NCBI RefSeq assembly: GCF_037975245.1
Contig: NC_092570.1
Location: 7,237,001-7,301,000, forward strand
From: Apostichopus japonicus
Taxonomy: Eukaryota; Echinodermata; Holothuroidea; Aspidochirotida; Stichopodidae
Length of the DNA: 64,000 bases
Direction of reading: 5' to 3'
The notes beneath the pieces were generated by a model that searched no databases, had not been told where the DNA came from, and worked only from the letters and a program-made list of their open reading frames with translations. Position 1 is the first letter of the stretch. The number at the start of each line of letters is the position of its first letter. This document shows, piece by piece, positions 63,430 through 64,000 of the stretch. The translations under genes and the position numbers were made by a program.

Positions 63430-63470
63430 GTGTGTATATATATATATATATATATGTATAGATATAATAT
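63286..63470. repeat. (TA)n microsatellite with higher-order repeats
   Basis: Runs of TA separated by attaagc units, with one cluster of acatgtgtgt. It lies between the array and the Penelope-like element. Confidence 0.95.
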
Positions 63471-64000
63471 AACGAAAATCCACGTTTACTCCAAAAGAAA
63501 ATATTATTAGAGAAAACCAGAGAAATAAGATATGACTCATAATTGACAAATAAGGAGTAAGTTTTAGAAAATATATTGGAATTTTCGGTCCCCATGGGAC
63601 CTTCGTCAGCAATATTTGGCAGTCGAATGAGAAGTACAAAATGTGACACAATGAAAGTATGACGCTAGATAAGTTGCAATGATGGAATTAAAACCAAATA
63701 AACCATGATTATACAGGAAGCGGATTAAGGAGAAAAGAACGGATTACATATGCTTGTAGAACTGATAGTTGTTAAGGGGTCCCAAGTCTTTGTTGAGGCC
63801 GGTGATGTGAGACTTAATACGAAAGATCCAATCGATATCTTTACGTTTACGTTCAGTAATTGTTTTGAAGTTCGAGGCAATTAAAATACATTTTAGGTTA
63901 TTTAGAGAATGACTATGACGATTGAAATGTTCAGAAACTGGGAATCCTGCAAAATTATCACGAATAGATTTTTTTGTGATTGTTAAAACGTAAGCGGAAC
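63471..64000 (-). mobile_element. Penelope-like element, 3' end (runs off the window)
   Basis: On the - strand, a frame ending at TAA (63772-63774) reads FPVSEHFNRHSHSLNNLKC, then ERKRKDIDWIFRIKSHITGL and NKDLGTP. This matches the layout of the GIY-YIG endonuclease end of Penelope-like elements (HFN..HS, then a short distance to I..L.....GLN). A run of 7 A near 63966-63973 shifts the frame relative to RLRFNNHK upstream, so the copy is probably dead. The remainder to about 63471 is taken as 3' UTR. Most of the element lies beyond 64000. Confidence 0.7.
63772..64000 (-). pseudogene. C-terminal GIY-YIG part of Penelope-like ORF
   Basis: The coding remainder of the element above, with an apparent +1 A frameshift close to the window edge. 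The family role is reverse transcription with an attached GIY-YIG nuclease. Only the last ~75 residues are visible. Confidence 0.6.

Overview
The window is animal nuclear DNA: AT-rich, with GT-AG introns, minisatellites, tRNA-derived SINE-like copies, a hAT-type MITE, a truncated LINE and a Penelope-like element. Dyskerin similarity plus a cluster of immunoglobulin (Ig) receptor genes suggests a marine deuterostome, most likely an echinoderm. That taxonomic call is an inference; no species-specific marker was identified.

Left part (1-7.9 kb, + strand): the last nine exons of DKC1 (dyskerin, the H/ACA RNP pseudouridine synthase), from inside the TruB-like catalytic domain through the PUA domain to the lysine-rich tail and stop at 7862. 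The 5' exons, including the catalytic Asp, lie outside the window. Three introns carry unrelated minisatellites (21, 16 and 27 bp units), one carries a TTAA-flanked MITE, and the last carries a 157-bp tandem duplication. From 7.9 to about 12.3 kb there is 3' UTR or intergenic sequence with no convincing gene.

Right part (12.3-63 kb): a mosaic array of one gene family, mostly on the - strand. Each gene is a single uninterrupted reading frame: signal peptide, two Ig-like domains, a Ser/Thr-rich stalk, one transmembrane helix and a tyrosine-rich tail. Six copies are open throughout (17950-19446, 27066-28448, 36013-37620, 40189-41685, 52919-54421, 61021-62409). Three are broken (13874-15434, 30795-31951, 46244-46804). 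At least six shorter relics lie between them. Three tail classes occur. A and B tails have repeated PEDLYKKV/I-like units and, in intact members, an IHYxVL ITIM. The C tail has an Ala-rich run and ends in YETVQ. Ectodomain types and tail types are combined differently between genes, as expected from gene conversion or unequal crossover. All complete or nearly complete copies keep a similar 5' block about 135 bp before the start codon.

The array consists of large repeated blocks: A gene, B gene, long flank, C gene, starting near 12.3, 34.4 and 51.2 kb. Two segments are inverted: the C gene at 30.8 kb, and a segment whose left junction at about 46251 cuts a gene in two. Lineage-specific insertions (hAT MITE at 41969-42460, LINE at 59311-60000) have intact target-site duplications and recognisable empty sites in paralogous blocks, so they order the duplications in time. 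The right edge (63.77-64.0 kb) is the 3' end of a Penelope-like element.

Function is inferred: a family of paired-type, probably immune, cell-surface receptors whose A/B tails look inhibitory and whose C tails may signal differently. No ligand can be predicted.
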